From Daucus carota subsp. sativus (taxonomy: Eukaryota > Streptophyta > Magnoliopsida > Apiales > Apiaceae): a DNA stretch of 64,000 nucleotides. The position numbers were made by a program, and so were the translations under genes. The stretch covers positions 35,529,296 to 35,593,295 of the forward strand of contig NC_030386.2 in assembly GCF_001625215.2 (NCBI RefSeq). The letters run 5' to 3'. The notes below the pieces were generated by a model. That model saw only the letters and a program-made list of their open reading frames with translations, was not told where the DNA came from and did no database searches. Shown in pieces: positions 61,918-64,000 of the stretch; the first letter of the stretch is position 1, and each line of letters begins with the position of its first letter.

Positions 61918-64000
61918 GGGGGGTGGTGGTGTGCATTTTTGAGTTTTTTTTTCTTTTTTTGGGGGGTGGGGGGTGGGGGGGGGCACGGCCTGGTACTTTT
62001 TAATGCCCTCAGTATTTATGCCACCCAATAAAATATGTTTAATGATTGGGTTTTTTGTATTCTTTTATGCCACAACGTCCTACGATTGATGCCTATTGTC
62101 TCTTGTCTAATATATCATGTTCTTAATATGTTTATTGTCTCTCATCTTTTATAAAATGGTTCCTTTACTGTTTTCTGTACACTGTACTAATCAAGCAGGA
62201 TGTCTTGCAAAAACGGCATCTCTCCTGCTTAAAGTAGATGAAAGGTTTGCTTACATCTTGCCCTCCCAGAACTCTGTCAGCGGGATACACAGATATGTTT
62301 GGTCTGGTTTGGTAGGTTAGTATACAAACCTTCCCCCAAGCACTAAACAATAAACACTTCTACTACTGCATCTCTTCTGAACACTATTGATCATGCCTTC
62401 TATTACATTTCAGGTCATCTCATGAGTAGACAAAAACAAACGATTAAAGAATCTTTTAAAATTTGTGGAAGACCTTGTTTCCACTGTTCAAATCCTCCAA
62501 GTTCAATTGATCAACCTTTCGAGGTGGATACTGGATAGTCATCTTTTCGCTAGACATTTTATTATTTTCTGATGTGTTACAATATACAGTTTGTGTGGTA
62601 ACAATAATTTGAGTTTAACACCAGAAAGTATAGTCATAGTAAGCACAAGATTCCGGTGGAAAAACTTGTGAAAATGTAAAAGAAAAATCTTTATCTACTG
62701 GATTTATGACAAAATCACTCAAGAGAGAAAAACTAACCTCATTAACGATTCCATCACCTCCTACACATATGATTCCTGGTGTAAAATTCCAGTCCAAAAT
62801 GAATAACAAGTACCAGTACAACGATGATGATAACACAAAACTAAAGACTAGGCAAATGCAAGACAGATCCAAAAGATTAAATACCATCAGGACATGTACT
62901 GAAGTCTATACTTGATGCAAGGTTTCTAGCATGTCCAGCAGCTGTTGTTTTAACTACCTCCAGCTTAAATCCTGCAAGCTGTCATGGTATCCGGTATAAA
63001 TAGAATACAAAAGACAAATCCTAGGCACAACTATGAACATAGTTCTTCCATTGTATAAAGTTCTTCACGAGCTAAGAGGAATATAATTGGACATTGGACA
63101 CAGAAAAGATGGCATATTTCAAACAATTTTATACTCATAAAATCAATCAAGAAGTACTATAAAGAAAGATTGATAATGTCAAAAAACACGGCCAAACAGC
63201 TAAATGTACGAATATGTGAATGTTAATGAGAATGTTGCTATACCACAATTATAACATCTTATGTGGATCAAAAAATCAGGATCATAAGAATTTAGAACTC
63301 AACAGACAAACCATAGATTATAAAGCAGCTCCGTATCTTCAATAGGTACAGATCAGCACCAAAATAAGCATATAAGAGTTAAGGTCAAATTAGTTGATAT
63401 ATTGGTATATTCAGGTTATAGACACCAGGTCCCCAAAGTCGGTGCTAGTTAGTAGTTTGTCAGTAAATACTACTACCTGACCAGATATACTAACATTGAC
63501 ATGAATGATGAATATCCATGATAGATTATCTAACATACAATGCTACATACATACCTTAAATATTGGTTCTACTGTTCCATAGAAAACTTTACTTGAACGC
63601 CCATGTCCAGACCGTGGATTTAAAATCACAAGCATTGTAGGTGGACTTTTACATTTGATATGTGGTTCCAGAGGAAAATCACTAAATAAAAAATCTGAAG
63701 CCTCCTTCTTCGAAGAAACCAAAGGATGGCGCGAGCAATTTACATAACATTTCAGATCTGCAAACCCACTGACCCATTGAACAGCTTCTTCTATTGTGTC
63801 GGCCAAGAAGCGAAAATCCTTCCGACTTCTACCAGATTTCTTAAAGCAAGAAAGTACACATGAGGTCCTTGTTACAGGGTACGAGTGCACTGTAAAATGT
63901 CTGAAGCCAAAAGTGTATGATACCTGCCAAAGAAGTGAACAAACTATTAATGCCGCTTTGCAAGTAAAAGGGGTATATGATTCAGGCAGAAAGCACAAAA
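58251..64000 (-). CDS. LCBK1: Sphingoid long-chain-base kinase (LCBK1-like), 5' partial
   Basis: Minus-strand coding exons seen: 63923-63555, 62978-62885, 62775-62738, 61397-61251, 60939-60840, 60131-59206, 58403-58251; 1827 nt, 608 residues to the stop. Upstream exon(s) lie beyond the right edge. The diacylglycerol-kinase-type catalytic domain is clear: LVILNPRSGHGRSSK, ICVGGDGIVNEVLNGLL (nucleotide-binding GGDG) and IGIIPAGSDNSLVWTVLG. The large exon carries a Ser/Asp-rich insertion with spaced Trp-Asp words (VWDAEPKWDPETHWDMENP), as in the plant family. Then comes the C-terminal part VEYVKVKSVKIKPG, GCGIDGEL and LPEQCRLIG. It phosphorylates sphingoid bases such as phytosphingosine to signalling phosphates; Arabidopsis LCBK1 is about 763 aa. 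Confidence 0.92.
60271..60375. repeat. CAA and AAT microsatellites in LCBK1-like intron
   Basis: ACAACAACAATAACAGCAAC runs into an (AAT)n tract of about 11 units (about 60329-60361), then TTATTATTATCATC. They are simple repeats inside the intron between 60132 and 60839. Confidence 0.9.
61871..61982. repeat. Poly-T/poly-G tracts in LCBK1-like intron
   Basis: GTGCATTTTTGAG plus a T-run and a G-run of 27 (61897-61923) is followed by a second version of the same phrase with shorter T- and G-runs. It is a tandem slippage duplication; on the sense strand it is C-rich then A-rich. Confidence 0.92.

Noticed and set aside
61792..62028. Poly-proline/lysine frame on the minus strand
   Set aside because: Product of the poly-G/poly-T tract in an LCBK1-like intron.

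Overview
The window is nuclear DNA of a flowering plant, almost certainly a eudicot. Genes have many GT-AG introns, intergenic DNA is very AT-rich, and Stowaway, Tourist and Mutator-type MITEs, Helitrons and LTR DNA are present. Five complete genes and one gene cut by the right edge reassemble into open frames that match plant protein families. The species cannot be named from the sequence. No tRNA, rRNA, CRISPR or bacterial signal was seen. Protein identities rest on recalled family sequences; no database was searched.

Layout, left to right. 1-2.86 kb: repeat-rich upstream DNA. 3.02-22.23 kb (+): a 25-exon gene for a 930-aa secretory-pathway/membrane protein of the Arabidopsis At5g58100 (SPOT1, pollen exine) family. 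Its introns hold several transposons, including a 459-bp Helitron. 24.23-26.53 kb (-): OCT7-like major-facilitator transporter, 5 coding exons, with the tail of a second OCT-like gene beside it. 29.06-32.62 kb (-): ROS3-like RRM protein. 33.59-36.56 kb (-): secreted protein of a little-described plant family that looks like a periplasmic-binding-protein fold; it has a 14-nt micro-exon and an intronic palindromic MITE. 38.40-42.05 kb (-): SNM1/Apollo-type beta-CASP metallo-beta-lactamase nuclease.

43.0-57.94 kb is a gene-poor block of nested mobile elements. A 3.57-kb solo LTR (TG...CA, 5-bp duplication TCTAT) sits at the left edge of a Helitron cluster. The cluster shows Helitron-like 5' ends, at least three plus-strand 3' ends and a reverse-oriented pair of 3' ends (GC-rich hairpin followed by CTAG or a variant). 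It carries fragments of unrelated host genes: the first coding exon of a polypyrimidine-tract-binding protein, a beta-galactosidase exon (twice, because a 1.17-kb segment is tandemly duplicated) and an intronless 5' portion of a UBC19/20-type ubiquitin-conjugating enzyme. A 1.07-kb Mutator-like element with a 9-bp target duplication is nested inside.

58.25 kb to the right edge (-): sphingoid long-chain-base kinase (LCBK1-like), missing its N-terminus.

The six genes do not form an operon or an obvious pathway. The SPOT1-like and ROS3-like genes are near neighbours here and, as I recall, also in Arabidopsis (At5g58100, At5g58130), which suggests conserved microsynteny. The most unusual part is the chimeric Helitron cluster. 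No new enzymatic or defence system was found.
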